Below, one piece after another: positions 1 to 16,447 of a stretch of 64,000 bases of DNA. A program made the position numbers and the translations under genes. Position 1 is the first letter of the stretch. Every line of letters starts with the position of its first letter. The DNA lies in contig NBAY01000003.1 in NCBI GenBank assembly GCA_002794775.1, positions 1,674,001 to 1,738,000 of the forward strand, written 5' to 3'. Below the pieces are notes generated by a model. It made no database searches. It was not told where the DNA came from and saw only the letters and a program-made list of their open reading frames with translations. This DNA is from Porodaedalea pini (taxonomy: Eukaryota > Basidiomycota > Agaricomycetes > Hymenochaetales > Hymenochaetaceae).

Positions 1-606
1 ACGGTCTTCCTCAAATCGCCTTTCATCTTCACTGACACCCCTGGGAACTAGTGGCAAGTTTTCCTCTGAAGAAGGTAAATTTGGCCAACGCGGAGTAAGA
101 AGCTCCCCTACTCCCACCAAACCATTTCTGTCAATAGAGGCAGGATCTCTAGCAGGTGTGACAGGCTCTCGAAGCATTCGAAGCTCGCCCGTGTTATTGC
201 TCGTTGGAAGTGGGGGAGCTGGGGACTCGTTGCGAGAAGGGATGGTGAAATAATAGGGATCGAGAGAAGAGGTAGCTGATGTCGAACGAGGAAATTCATT
301 TTCGGATTCTGCAGTTGGTTCCTTCACCGGTGGAATGCGCAACGAAGGCAATAACCGTGTCTATACGGAGAGGTCAGTTTGACAAGGCTCAACAACACAT
401 ACGAGTTGTGACGTCGCAGAAAGTTTAACATCATATCCCAAGGCAATTGAGCAAAGCGTGCAGAACGAATTGCTCACCTGAATAGCAGACGGAGGCGCGC
501 CAGCGTGGTCCGTTCGCTCGTCAGGCTGAAAGAATCCGACGCCCATCATATAATTCGTGGCTTTGCTCTCATCATAATCATTTGGTGACGAGGGCGACGT
601 AGACAT
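1..606 (-). CDS. Unknown protein, 5' part only (runs off the left edge)
   Basis: A minus-strand reading frame starts at the ATG at 604-606 (first residues MSTSPSSPNDYDES). It continues through a second open exon from about 360 down to base 1 after an intron ending TATAG near 361. The most likely donor is the CAG/GTGAGC near 480, which would give an intron of about 117 nt; a GTATGT donor near 402 is the alternative. What is visible is about 150 residues, rich in Ser, Pro, Glu and Thr, with no signal peptide, membrane segment or domain I recognise; the exon 2 end is acidic (SEDERRFEED). The C-terminus lies outside the window. I cannot assign a function. That the gene is real rests on the good intron signals and the unbroken second frame. 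Confidence 0.5.
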
Positions 607-1911
607 GCAGCAGATGCAGGTCGATTGAGGAATCGGGTTATTCGACTAGAGAGAAAGAGCGGACAGTGTCACGGTCGGTTACGAACGACAGCCACGACGC
701 TTCAGAATGGAGAGCGAAACCAAAATCAACGCGCGCAAAGCTCAGTATGAGACGAGCTCTCACACAAACGCAAGTGAGGGCAGTATCGTGTGCAAGGCTA
801 GTTGCGAACGACGGAGGGGACGTTGCAGGTGAAGACGACCCAAATGGTATGTAGCGCGCCGCGTCGCGTCTCTTATTTGCTGAAAACGTAACAAACCCCG
901 TGATCTGCTCTTTATAATTGCACTACTCTGCACTAATCCTACCACAAAAGAAAAGAAAAGGAGCTAGTACAGATATGAGCCCCAAACGGGGCGCGATATG
1001 GGATTACGCAGAGTGAATGCGCTGTCAGGGGATAAACCGATGAATTAAATAGTGAAAGGATATAGGGCATGAAGAGATAATGTCCTCATATTCAAATTGC
1101 ATGGAAACGGCATAGTCAAAGTATGATTCATGAAAGGGGAAAAAAGGGAAAAAACAGTGGCCCGAGCAAAGATGGGATAAATCCGGGGGGTTAGGTCCAA
1201 ATGCTAGTTCATATGATAATGCCAACACAGGTATGAATGGCCGAGCATGGGGATTGAGGGGCGTGAGTCCAATGTCTGACGGTTTGCCAGGAATCGGCAA
1301 AGCTTAAGGTGGTGTATGATATCCCACAAAACAGGGGTTGAAAAATGGGTAGTGGGGGTTGGAGCCCCCAGATGCTGAGTGCCGAGCCAGGGTGGTAATG
1401 ATCTCGACGGATGAGGCGGGTGAGGATGGCGTGGAGCCCGTGTAAGCGCGTGCTGCTGCCTCAAGCAGGTGTTTGCAGATGATGGGATAAGAATTGTCAA
1501 CCATGGCAGGAGGCGTGGGCGATGGCGATGAGGGGTGACCCGACCTGTGATGCTTATGGCGGCGACTACAGGGTGGGGGGTGATAAAAGGTGATGGGTCG
1601 GCACAAAGGCATCGACAACGAGGATCAGAGAGACAAGACCGCTGAAAGAATGCGGTCGAGTATGCGATTGAAGCGGAGAAGAGTTCTGTGACAATGCATG
1701 GAGGGATCGAGCGTCGTTGACGGGGCAAGGTCTCAGCTCGATTTTCCCACGATGGGGATGATGGTGGTAAGTGTAAGTGATCTGCTCCCGTCGACAGCAC
1801 TGTACAATCTCAAACTACAGGTGCCAAAAGACAGGTGCTGCATCTCGAGCGTCGAATACATCTTAATTAATTACAATCAATGGTATACAGGATTCTGTCA
1901 TGCTGCACGCT
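607..1911. other. Intergenic stretch, only dubious ORFs
   Basis: This 1.3-kb stretch lies between the start of the leftmost gene and the stop of vma1. It contains a 198-codon minus-strand ORF (1204-1800) of low-complexity Pro/His/Ser/Arg composition and short overlapping ORFs on both strands. I see no family motif, no convincing splice pattern and no coding signal that favours one frame. The left 100 bases probably hold the promoter of the leftmost gene and the right end the 3' region of vma1. Confidence 0.35.
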
Positions 1912-4339
1912 CTACTCGCCGAGCTGGCGGAATCTGTCCTGAATCTCACTGTATAGTCCGTCGAGTTTTGCCTTGATTGGTTCCTTGCCCTGGGATGGAC
2001 TCTGTGTAGTATCAAGTGGGAGAAGACCAGTTAGTTAACATGCATTGGAGACACATTCAAAGCAAACAAACCTCGAACTTCATCTGAGAAAGTTTAAACA
2101 TGAGGTCGTTCGTCGTGTCCTTGATTTTCGCGAACGTCATGTCGCCCTGAGAAACAGCTTTGATCGCAGAGTCGTGATAACCAACAAAATTTCGCAGCAT
2201 CGCGCTCGTTTTGTAGAAAGGGCAGTATCGATCGTACTCGCTCATTCCGTTCTGCTGTAGGAAATCATCTTTCAACATGCGCGCGACCTCAAGAGTGATC
2301 TTGTCGTTCTCGCTCAATGCACTCTTCCCCACAAGCTGCACGATTTCGGCCAAGTCCTCCTCCTTTTGCAGAATTTCCTTTGTCTTCGAACGTAACTCCA
2401 CAAACCCAGGCTCAGTTATTTCATAGTGTTTCTCAAGTATGTTGAGATACTTCGAATAAGACGCATTCCAGTTTACTGAAGGGAAGTGCTTCCGCTGAGC
2501 GAGCTTTTTGTCCAGGCCCCAAAAAACCTGGACAATGCCGAGTGTAGAGGATGTGACTGGGTCGGAAAAATCACCACCGGGAGGCGATACACTGGATGAA
2601 CGCATATCAGGCTAAGTAACATGCAATATAGCGCCGTCGATACGCACGCGCCGACGATTGAAACAGTGCCGTTCCTTTGTGGATTTCCAAGGCAAGTCAC
2701 CTTTCCAGCCCGTTCATAGAAGCTCGCCAGCTTCGTTCCGAGATAAGCTGGATATCCCGAGTCTGCAGGCATCTCGGCTAAACGACCAGAAATTTCACGA
2801 AGAGCCTCAGCCCATCGCGAGGTAGAGTCGGCCATCATCGATACATTGCTGCCCTGGTCACGGAAGTATTCGGCTAATGTAATACCCGTATAAATAGAAG
2901 CCTCGCGAGCCGCAACGGGCATGTTCGATGTGTTCGCCACAAGAGTGGTTCGCTTCATGATAGGCTCTTGGCGGTCTCCGACTTCCAAAGTGAGCTCCGG
3001 GAACTTTAGAAGTGTTATTAATTAATGTCGTTCAAACGGAGTTTGTCTATGCATACCTCCATCAGCACTTCAGCCATCTGTGGAAGAAATGGTCACTATA
3101 GTCGACGACCAGCCCAAGGCATTTATTGAGCTTACCTCATTGCCTCGCTCACCACATCCGACATAGATGATTATGTCACTGTTCGAGAACTTCGACAAGG
3201 CCTGTGAAATGACCGTCTTCCCACAACCAAATGCACCCGGAATTGCAGTAGTTCCACCTTGAACACATCTACAAGAATTGGATGAACAATAGTATGAAGG
3301 GCAAAATATATAACTCACGGGAAGAGCGCATCCAAGATTCTCTGACCAGTCAACAAAGGATAGTCTGCTGTAAGCTTTTGTGCCACAGGCCTCGGAGCAC
3401 GGACAGGCCAGAGCTGCATCATAGTATGCTCAGTGGTCTTGCCTTCAAATTCGGTCTCAAGCACCACATCCTGTTTAAGAGAAAGATGATCCAGAAGACG
3501 ACTAAGAGTTGAACAAGCGCAAACATACATTGACTGCATAGTTGCCCTTCTCAGCGATACTGCTGATAGTACCAAGAGCCCGTGGCGAAAGCATAATCTT
3601 ATGAGCATCCACCAACGAGTTCTCATAAACTTTCCCAAATATGTCTCCTCCGGAAACATGATCGCCGATCTAAATTCGAGTAAGCACGCACATAATTGAG
3701 ACAAAACACTTTTCTGACCTTGAAGTCCGCAGGGGTAAAGTCCCATTGAAGGGAGCGATCGAGTACATCTGTGTTGATACCTCGAGGTATATAAATAGAG
3801 TTGGATATCTGCTGGATGGACTATAGGACACGTTGTTAAAGCAGTCCTTATTCTTTGGACAGAAGAATGACTGCGTACACGAAGAGGACGCTGAATGCCA
3901 TCGACAATGTTGCCCATAAGCCCTATGTGGCGAGACGCGTCAGAGAATGTGGAACGTACAGGACAACAACTAAATGTATACCAGGTCCAAGCTCAACGCT
4001 CAAAGGTTTTCCTGTGCGAAGTACGGGATCGCCGACAGTGACACCGGAGGTTTCCTCATAAACTTGTATAGTTGCTTTATCCGCATCGATGCGGATGACC
4101 TCTGTGGCAATAATGTAGTAGGTATGTCAAAAAAGCTCGACAGGGATAATTAAATGCCACACACCTCCAACGAGCTCGTCGTGGCCAACTCGGACAAGTT
4201 CGTACATAGCAGACCCGGTCATGTTCTCGGCAATGACGACGGGACCAGAGACACCAAAGACCTGGCCGAACCTGGACTCGCGCTCCTCATCGCGAATCTT
4301 AGGAAGGTCGCGCTTTGCATTTTGAAGTGCGCCGGCCAT
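1912..4339 (-). CDS. vma1: V-type proton ATPase catalytic subunit A
   Basis: This is the ATP-hydrolysing A subunit of the peripheral V1 sector of the vacuolar proton pump, which acidifies vacuole, endosomes and Golgi. The start [13 protein letters not shown] at 4339 is followed by the N-terminal barrel ([17 protein letters not shown]), the non-homologous region, the P-loop GAFGCGKT (near 3220-3245) with VGCGERGNE just after it, then [17 protein letters not shown] and [11 protein letters not shown]. It ends in [11 protein letters not shown] followed by TAG at 1912-1914. The frame is split by at least seven short introns. All catalytic motifs are intact and the length fits the family (about 615 residues). 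No intein interrupts the P-loop region, unlike budding yeast VMA1. It is divergent from rpt1, and a transposon now sits about 100 bp upstream of its start codon. Confidence 0.96.
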
Positions 4340-4444
4340 GATGAGAGCGAAGAAGAGCGAAAAATAAGAGTAAGAGTAAGAGTAAGTTTATGCTCGAGTC
4401 TGCTGTGGATGCGTTCTCCGGAGTCTCAAAAAGGTAAGCAACTA

Positions 4445-4469
4445 CAGTGTTTAACACCTCCTTGGGACA
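4445..4469 (+). repeat. Left terminal inverted repeat of the CDC48-carrying element
   Basis: CAGTGTTTA followed by ACACCTCCTTGGGACA. It pairs with 6925-6949 in inverted orientation. Confidence 0.8.
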
Positions 4470-4904
4470 GTATACCTCCTTGGGACATATTGCATTTTCT
4501 CCATCAATTCTTAAGCAATCTGTCTGAAAATAATTCTGCATGCAGCCTTTAATGTCTGTTACCTATGTCTGTAATATGAAGCCAGTTGGTGCATAGAAAA
4601 AAAAATATGGGTCATTGAGTGCCAAAAATTGACTATCTTATGTCCTGCTCTTTCAGGGATTTGCTAATTTTAAATTTTCAGACAGTTATTTTACTCAACA
4701 AATTAGGTCTGGGTATTATAGGACATATAGAGAGCAACCATGTTAATTTTTTGAGCTTTGAAAGTTGGTTTAGATGTTCTGTTGCAGTAAAGAGTCTAGG
4801 AGGCTTTGAAAGCGTGACAGAGGATTTTTGCCACGTTGATCAATGTGATTATGTCATCATTTCTTTGTGCCGCACAATCCATGTCAATTTTATTCTCAAA
4901 AGTC

Positions 4905-6700
<1,796 letters not shown>

Positions 6701-6924
6701 TGACTCCTGTGTATGCATTAACGTGACAATGTCACATGGTGTCCCAAGGAGATATAATTGTGACAAACAACCACTGATTTTCTTTGGCTCATATCTCTTT
6801 AATTATTTGAGAAGAAAATTTATACTCTCAATGTTTGTGTAGCACCTTTCATCTAGTTCTATTCCATATTTTTTAAATATAGAAAATGTTGTTTTTAGAG
6901 CATGCAGGAGGCAACCTCTGAACG

Positions 6925-6949
6925 TGTCCCAAGGAGGTGTCAATGACTG
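6925..6949 (-). repeat. Right terminal inverted repeat of the CDC48-carrying element
   Basis: Read on the minus strand it is CAGTCATTG followed by ACACCTCCTTGGGACA, matching the left end in all but three positions. Confidence 0.8.
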
Positions 6950-7082
6950 TAACTGTGCGCGTACGTAAGTACTCATAGTCATACATACACGCAAGCTCTC
7001 TCGTGACGCGGCCGACTCCCTGTAACTCTTCGACGCGTACCACGAACACGGGAAACACTCGATACATTTCTTGACTTGCAGG

Positions 7083-9070
<1,988 letters not shown>

Positions 9071-9300
9071 GATGTTAATAGAGTGCGACTCTTCTCCCTT
9101 TGTCTGACACACAATTTTGTGCACGTTACGTGAACTTCGGTCTGAGTTCAGACAGTGTCAGTAGCTATTATATGCGAATGCGAGAAACATGTACTTTCAC
9201 TAGTACTTTCAGATTGACGACGTTGAGCTTTGCTGTTTTCGAGCCAAACATTACTATGCGCGTGACGACAACCATTGCTTCAAGAACGTCGCAAACCCCG

Positions 9301-10955
9301 ATGTTTATTCGAACGAGATTCCGTGGAGCATGTAAATCATGCAGTCTACGCCTGAAACTGCGGTGTCCGACGGTGTTCGACAATCAGGTCAAACCATACT
9401 CTACACGGTCCGTGCGCGTTCTCAAGCCGCCGTCGCCGGAAGTCGCAGCTCTCTTGACCAACTTTCTAGCCCAGTCTCCACGTCCCTTAACGCTTTCGAA
9501 GCTGCTCTCCTATGGTCGACCACTTTCATCAGATTCACTTCTCTCATCTGCTTCATATGTATTGTCTGAAATCCCGCGACGACTAGCAAGACGAATACGC
9601 GCTCTGGAGGGTCTCCCGTTTATCGTAGGAACAAACCCATACGTAGCTCGAACCCTGGAGACTCATAGAAAGAGCTTTGAGTGGCTAGCGACTTGTCGTG
9701 GCGCTAAAACTCTGGAAGAGAATGCTGAGTTCTCCACCCAGCTCGAGCACCTCGTCCATAGACATGCAAATGATATACCAACGATAGCCAGAGGGTACGT
9801 AAACATTTCTCGTCTCTTCCATTTTCTGCAATGATATCCTTGTTAGATTTCAAGAATGTAGTCACTACATGTCTCAAGATGCGATTAGTGAATTCTTGGA
9901 CCACGCGATTCGTAACGTACGATAGCAATTTTGACCCTCTTTTGTTCTGCATAATCATTACATTTCTCAGCGGATAGCAGTTCGCCTAATCGCAGAGCAG
10001 CACATCGCCCTGTCACGGGCATTGGAAGATAATCCAAACACAGTTTACCATAACGGGGTTGTCAACATGGCATGTTCTCCTTCAGAAATGATCAAGGCAT
10101 GCAGCTTGGTTGTGAACGAGATGTGCGAAGCGACATTGGGTGTCTCCCCCAGCGTCGTGGTTGACGGATATGTGGGTGCAACCTTTGCGTGCGTAGTAAA
10201 ATCCTTCTTCTACGGGCCATTCACACTTGATCTGACGGTCTGAAGGTTTGGTGCAGTTACATTCCGGTCCACCTTCAGTACATCCTGACTGAACTATTGA
10301 AGAACGCCTTCCGTGCAGCCGTGGAAAAGCACTGGAAAACACACGGAATGTCCTCAGCTCGCAAAATGCGGCCTATAACTGTCACGATTTCCCCCTTTTC
10401 TCGTACACCTGGGCTAGGTCGTCCCTCGCATATGTCTATACGGATTCGAGACGAAGGCGGTGGCGTTTCTTCTTCGAATATGTCTCACATCTTTTCGTAT
10501 GCATTTACGACAGCGGGAGGAGACCTACAGCAAACTGACGAGACGGATGGTGGACCTTATGCTGCTCAGCACGTTGGGGGCAGTGCAGCTATAGGTGGCA
10601 ATGGGATAGGTGAAGCTGGCGATGTCAATCTATTTGGTGCGATCACGAGCAAGGGAGTCCAGACAGGAGTTGGGACACTCGCAGGTCTTGGTTATGGGCT
10701 GCCAATGAGCAGAATTTATGCAAGGTTGATACGCGCTACAGTACAATGCTAGGGATATTTATGATGCTCATGTTCATGTCCAACAGATATTTTGGAGGAT
10801 CGCTTGATTTATTCTCGCTGGACGGCTGGGGTAAGTCTAGCGGCAGATTAATATTATCTGTTTAGAAATTGCTGAGCCTGCCTTATGTAACAGGGACTGA
10901 CGCAATCCTAAAACTGCGCTGTCTCAGCGAAGCGGGCGAGGAAGTAGAAGTATAA
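9301..10955 (+). CDS. Mitochondrial pyruvate/branched-chain ketoacid dehydrogenase kinase
   Basis: These kinases phosphorylate and switch off the E1 subunit of mitochondrial 2-oxoacid dehydrogenase complexes. The N-terminus is Arg/Ser-rich with few acidic residues, as for a transit peptide. An alpha-helical regulatory domain follows (SFEWLATCRGAKTLEEN, FLDHAIRNRIAVRLIAEQHI), then a GHKL ATPase domain with N-box ELLKNAFRAAVEKH, the G1 motif RIRDEGGGV, and the G2 region GLGYGLPMSRIYARYFGGSL. It ends with TAA at 10953-10955. I chose the in-frame ATG at 9301; 9256 and 9100 are in-frame alternatives and the true start is uncertain. About five introns are present. Whether pyruvate or branched-chain dehydrogenase is the target cannot be decided from these motifs alone. 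Confidence 0.88.
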
Positions 10956-11193
10956 GTCTATATTGACTGTAAAATACTCTAAAACACTTAAACAGACTTC
11001 CGTTTGTCTCCGGCCATCTCGTGATGTTGCGGGCCGCAGTCATCCGGCGAACCAATGACGTTATAGTATGTAATGCAAATACTGCATCGGGATCCGGTCT
11101 GATGCTGCGCGGCGCTGCGCATGTATGTCATGCTTATAAGACAAGCCTTGATGCAATTCAGCCCTCCCAAGCTCTCCCAGAGACGACGACAAC

Positions 11194-13852
11194 ATGCTCT
11201 GTCGTCTCTTCACGGCTGCCCTCGCCGGTGTGCTCGCCGTGTCCGCTTTAAATGATTACCCCACTTTTTATGCTCAACAGACCGACAACGACTACTACGC
11301 CGTTCAGTGGCAGTCCGAGCCTCCTCACCCTCCAGTTGAGCATGATGGAGAATCTAACGCTGATACAGCTCGTCCTCACTTTCCACCTCATTTTCCTGGT
11401 CATCATCCGAAGAAGGCAAATGGCACTATCCTCTCTATCTTGAGTGAGAGCCCTGAGTGAGTCTCTCCTTGTTACTCTGTGGAAGGTTACCATTTGTACT
11501 GATGCATGACGTGCTCAAGATTCTCCCGGCTGTTCAAGGTCGTCAATATCAGCGACGAAATCGTTTCTTTGTTAAATGATTCATCGACTAAGTAAGCATA
11601 TAAGCTTGTTGAAACTATGAACGTTGGAACGCATGCGCTGACATCTTGCTCAGTCTTACATTCTTTGCCCTTCCTAATCATGCTATTCCGAAACCGCCTC
11701 ATCATCATCGTCGTCCTCGCGATTTGAGCTCAGATTCTGTTCAGCCTGATCTTTCGCTCGTCGATCTCATATCGCATGTCGAGTCAATCGAAGTCGGAGG
11801 CAGCGAGCTTTCTGCACGTCCTTCAGAAGAAGAAATCAAGAAGATCGTAACCGCCGTTCTTTCATACCACATCATCTCAGACAACCTCGATTTAGCTTCT
11901 CTGACAAAAAATGCGACGTATCCGACGAAGCTTTCGCATGTATTTGGCGCATTGAATGACGAGGCCATTCGTCTTCGAATCGGTTCTGCTTTGCCTTTTG
12001 CGCGGGTCAACTATTATTCGCAGATTGTGAAGCCCAATATTGGTGCGGTAAACGGTAAGATTATATGAATCTACCGGCTGCCGGCAATCTTTGACGCTTT
12101 TTTTACGAAGGTTTTATTCACGCCATAAATCGTCCGCTATTACCTCCTCCCTCTGTTTTCCAAACGATATTCCTTCTCCAATACAATTTCGCCACCTTCG
12201 TAAGTTTATCCTACATCCGACGTATCGCATCTCGATTAGTCAACAATATTCCCCATTAGAGTTCTGCTTTACAGCGCACGGGCCTCACAGGCGCGGTCGA
12301 CTACAGAATTGCTCCCGAGTCAGATGCTAACCTAGCATCGACCGAAGGCTCGCCCGTTGTTACTGCGTTCGCGCCCTCAAACAAAGCATTTGCCAAACTT
12401 CCGAGGAAGCTCCAGCTATTCCTCTTCTCGCCCTTTGGTGAACGAGCTTTGAAGAAGCTGCTTCAATATCACATCGTTCCAGACGTTGCGGTGTTTACAG
12501 GTATGGCATGATGCTTCGTCCTGTGACGGTGTTTCCATCTTAACTCATGATCTGTATAGATTGGGTCCTTAACTCGACATCGGATGCAGTCTTCGACGAG
12601 TTTGAACTCGATGCGATTCTGTCATATGAGGAGTTACTGGCTTTTGAGGCAGTGGAAGTCGAGCATGACTTCACGGAAGAAGCATATTCGAGGCTATCAT
12701 TAGGACATCACGTCTCGCGGCGGCGGCGGCTTCCAGTAGGGCACAAAGCTTGCCCGCACCCGTCGCCTCCACCAGTTGGATATCATACTTCTCATGAACA
12801 TTATGCTCCCCTCCCGCCTCCGCCTTTTGGACATCCGCCGTTTTCTAGAGGTCATGCTGCTCCTTGGCCACCCTCAGTTGAGGGTCATGGAGCGTGTCCT
12901 CATTCACCTCCGTCGCCTTTTGCACATCCTGTTCCTCCCTATGTTCCACCTGTTGGAGGTCATGGTGCATACCCGCCCCCACCGCCTTCTGGACATGCTC
13001 ATTCTCCTCCCTTTGAGTACCATGCTCCTCACCAGCCTCCACCCTTCGCAGCTCATGGCGCATGCTCGGACCCGCCGCCCCCTACATTCGAGCATCAGGC
13101 TCCACCGTCTCACTGTGGTGATCATGGAGCGTATCTGCCGCCTCCGCCCTTCGCCCAGTACGGTCCGCCACCCCCTGCATATAGTCATTACGGTTCGCCC
13201 CCCGTCCTTCGGTCATTATGGTCCGCCCCCACCACCGTCGTTCGGTCAGTATGGTCCCACACCCCCTTCTTATTTCGGAGGTTATGCAGCGTATCAACCG
13301 TCACAGTTCGCTCAGAATGGGCCGCCGCCGCCACCGCCTGATTATGGAGGACAGGGTCCAAACTTCCCAGCACACGACACCCCTCCGCCAAGTTACGGGT
13401 GTACCGCTGCTCCCGGGAAAGAAAATTCTCGTGGAGCCAAGCATCCTTTGCTGAAGAGACCTCATTTCCCTCACCCTCCTCACGTGCCTTTGCCCAGGCT
13501 TGACTTAGTTGCTAACTTCACTCTGCCTACCGCGCTGGAGGATCATTTCTTGAACGTACTTGTGGTCAAAATTCCTATCAAACTACCGCTGTCGGAGCAC
13601 GGCAAGGAGTTGGGTCATATAACGAAAGTCATTGTGAATGGACAGCCGGTCAGGGCTTATGATGGAGTGGCTCTGAATGGTGCCTTGCATGTTGTCGACA
13701 GGCTGATCAGTCCTCGGCATGGCAAAGGCAATCCTCATAGTAAACCTCTGCGGCCGCCTATCGAAGCTGATTACGCGGACAATGCCAGGGAGGAAGAAAC
13801 CGATGACTGGGAGGATTGGGAGGATTGGCTTCCTGCATGGGTGGGGAACTAG
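11194..13852 (+). CDS. Secreted fasciclin (FAS1) domain protein with Pro/His/Gly-rich insert; frameshifted
   Basis: The start MLCRLFTAALAGVLAVSA is a good signal peptide. Two FAS1-like domains follow: one near 11,520-12,110 (TFFALPNHAIPKP, then VNYYSQIVKPNIGAVNGFIHAINRPLLPPP) and a second from about 12,180 (TGLTGAVDYRIAPES, VVTAFAPSNKAFAKLP, LLQYHIVPDVAVFTDWV). The second is split by roughly 220 residues of Pro, His, Gly and Tyr repeats (GHGA, FGHYGPPP units) and resumes with ITKVIVNGQPVRAYDG and LNGALHVVDRLI before the stop at 13850-13852. Fasciclin domains serve cell-surface adhesion; the repeat may interact with the cell wall (inference). The frame shifts by one base in the run of six C near 13198-13203, where coding continues in the next frame (PSFGHYGPPP). 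This is either an assembly error or a real break. Confidence 0.8.
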
Positions 13853-16447
13853 TCGGGTGCCTAGTAATTGGTATCTGGGATAGTACAGTGATCTAATCCT
13901 TTAGTAGCAAAGGCTACTTCGAAACTTGACTACTCAACTGTTATACGAACGCTGCTTCATAAGCTTGCAAAACTATTTTAAATCGTCTGCTGAGGCAGAC
14001 TACTGTTTGAATTGAGTAACGTGGCACGCATTGTTAGTCAGCTTGTTGGTTTTGACGCGTTCGACGCGACGCACATTCTTTCACCGTCCTTCTCATTTGT
14101 CGTCTTCGTCGTCTGTCATCCTTGACATAAACTCGACTCGCCCTCAGCCGCTTCACGGTAGCTCATCATGACATGAAGAGCCTTCTCGATAGCCCTCAGC
14201 GCTCCAGGCCTCTAGCTTATCCTCGCGCCAATAATTCCACCTCTGCCCACCGACGTCCATCTCCGTTCCAACCCAACGGAGTACAAGCCTAACCCTAAGA
14301 CTACACCAGGCCCTTTGCGTCTTCCCTTCGCTCGTGATATTAACATCCTATCGTGCATGTTCGCTGCAATCAGTTCGACGTTTTCGCGACGCTTCGCCAT
14401 CATGCTCACAGTGATCTTCGGAGCCACCATGTTTTTCCGGAAGTGCTAAGATCGTGTTTTTGTGCCCGGCCATATATGCCTGCCTATGCTCACATACAGA
14501 ATCCTGTCTGCGACGCTTCGGGACCCCGATCCTCCGCCGCGCCTCTTCAAACCACGCACAGAGAGTCTGTATTTGCGCTGAGAGGCTCATTTTCACAGTA
14601 CTACCTTCTTTTGCAAGGACCGCGGTGGGTAGTGAAAGGGAAAGCGTCTCCGGGAAGACATGGATGCCTCTCTGCTCGGCGGCATGGCTGACCAAACACG
14701 CTTCGAAGCATAGAAGGGCATGTTTAGAGCCATCCAAGAAGGGAGTGAGCCACATTACTGGCGGATTAGCACACGAAATATCTGGATGTGGATTCTGCAT
14801 AAACATAGCGGTCAACTACCGATGTGGTTCGAGTCACGTAACAAAGACCAGAGGTGCTTATGTCTCTCGACATCTCTTCCGCTGAGCCGTGTCCAACTCG
14901 CCTTCTGAGAAAGGTTGAGCTTGACTCACGATCACTCAAACCCCGGCGAGTTTTATGTGTACTTAAGATCGCCGAGAGTTCTCTTGCTTCACCGGATGCT
15001 CCTCTTGACCTTTGGAGGGACTTTGTGGAGCGAGAGTGGAAACTCTGAAGCGCCGGCGTGCGTGTCAAAAGTCACACCGGCGGCCAGAGGTGGATGGTGT
15101 ATTCGAAGCTGGAACATACGGAGAGGATCTTCTGTCTTATACATTACCGTGAAAGCTGGGGGAAATTGGCGCACGAGGTTGCTGTCAACTCGACTACGAC
15201 GTTCTGTTATGTGTTGCTACCGCAATGGGAAGGGGACGTGAGTGTCGTGAAGATGGTCATACGTGATCGACTATCTGGCACAGATTGGCCCCAACCCCCA
15301 ATCTCTGCCCTTCCACGGACAGGAAGGCAGAGGTGTTGAAGACACTGTGCCCGAGTAACTCTCCCTTCGCTTGTCTATACCTAACTTTATTTCTCTTGAT
15401 AGATGTGTTGCCCGCCTTCAGCAAGAATCTGCGCCGATGGGCGGGTGCGAGGCTCGCTGTTACTACATTCACGTGTCTGCGAAGACCTGACCATGCTTCC
15501 ATTTCTCCCGTTCGATGTCGATTGTTTCAAGCTCTTGGACAACTGGTCTCACCTGTGCTTTCCTCTGCCCGTTCAGCGATCTCTCTAGCGAAGCATAGAA
15601 TCTGCATAATCCTACTTCTCTCGGACCTGTTGCACGAGGACTCAGACTCATTGATTGCATTATTCCTAGGGGTCGAAGATACAGCCTCCCACGGGAGAGC
15701 TGCATAGAGGTACTCGCTCGCGCTGTCCTCGAAGATGGTGTGGTCAGTGCTGTCCAGAGTCTGGCATTGTCGTCTTCCGCACAGACTAGATTTTCGGAGA
15801 CTGCTGCTTGCTAGAGAGGAGGATTGGCTGGGTAGCGCAGTGTCGTTTGTCCGGAACACACGCAGAAACATTCAAATTCGAACGGGACAATGGCAAACAG
15901 GGCGGCGAGTGGTCAACATGTGTGTGTAAGCGAGCTAATGCTGCGCTCATGGATGATTGCTCTTAGGGCGAGAAACCTCGACAAAGGGAGATATCTTGTT
16001 AAGGGACAGGTGGCGGAAAACGCGAGCTCTTAAGCGGTCCTTGCGGATAGCCGAAGGGCGACGCGGAAGTACGGGGGAGCATGGGAAGAGTGAGCGAGTA
16101 CAGGCCGGCTTCGGTGAAGCTGTCTCTACACCGGGGGAGGATTGCCTTACGGCGTTTCTGGAGACTGGGGTGTCACGTGCGCACACGGGACCGCATCATG
16201 ACTTATGTCATTAATTTTTGGAATACTTACCGCGTTTAGCGCGGCCGCGTCTCGAACGCGCCTTTGAACGTGTTCATGCACTTGCAATATATTATATCCA
16301 CCGCGTCTCTATGCACACTGCATGATGTATCATGACGATGGCGTTTTTTATTCCCTTCCTACTGTTTTGATTTCTAGGTATGTGCTCGTGCTCCGTCTCC
16401 CACAGAGCCGCTAGCTGTGCCTTTCAATATCTTTCGCCATCGTCAAA
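13853..16447. other. Unassigned 2.6 kb with competing ORFs on both strands
   Basis: Base composition resembles coding DNA, and many ORFs of 60-155 codons overlap on both strands. Examples are 14348-14815 (-), 14454-14885 (+), 15058-15339 (+) and 15527-15871 (-). I recognise no domain and could not build a consistent spliced model. Plus-strand pieces such as the frame around 15,090-15,250 look protein-like but are closed by stops. It may be a decayed gene or an unfamiliar one with many introns. Confidence 0.35.

Noticed and set aside
1204..1800. 198-codon minus-strand ORF downstream of vma1
   Set aside because: Low-complexity Pro/His/Arg composition, overlapping ORFs in other frames, no motif and no splice context; kept only as a note in the intergenic entry.
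3100..3320. Possible VMA1 intein at the P-loop
   Set aside because: [19 protein letters not shown] is continuous and no splicing-domain sequence is present.
12776..13200. Leu/His-rich reading of the fasciclin insert in the second frame
   Set aside because: Before about 13,200 this frame is a shadow of the Pro/His/Gly repeat; it becomes the real frame only after the C tract.
13244..13280. A short intron to explain the fasciclin frameshift
   Set aside because: A GTCAGT...CGGAG segment exists but is only about 37 nt and would remove a regular repeat unit; the frame change already occurs at the C tract upstream.
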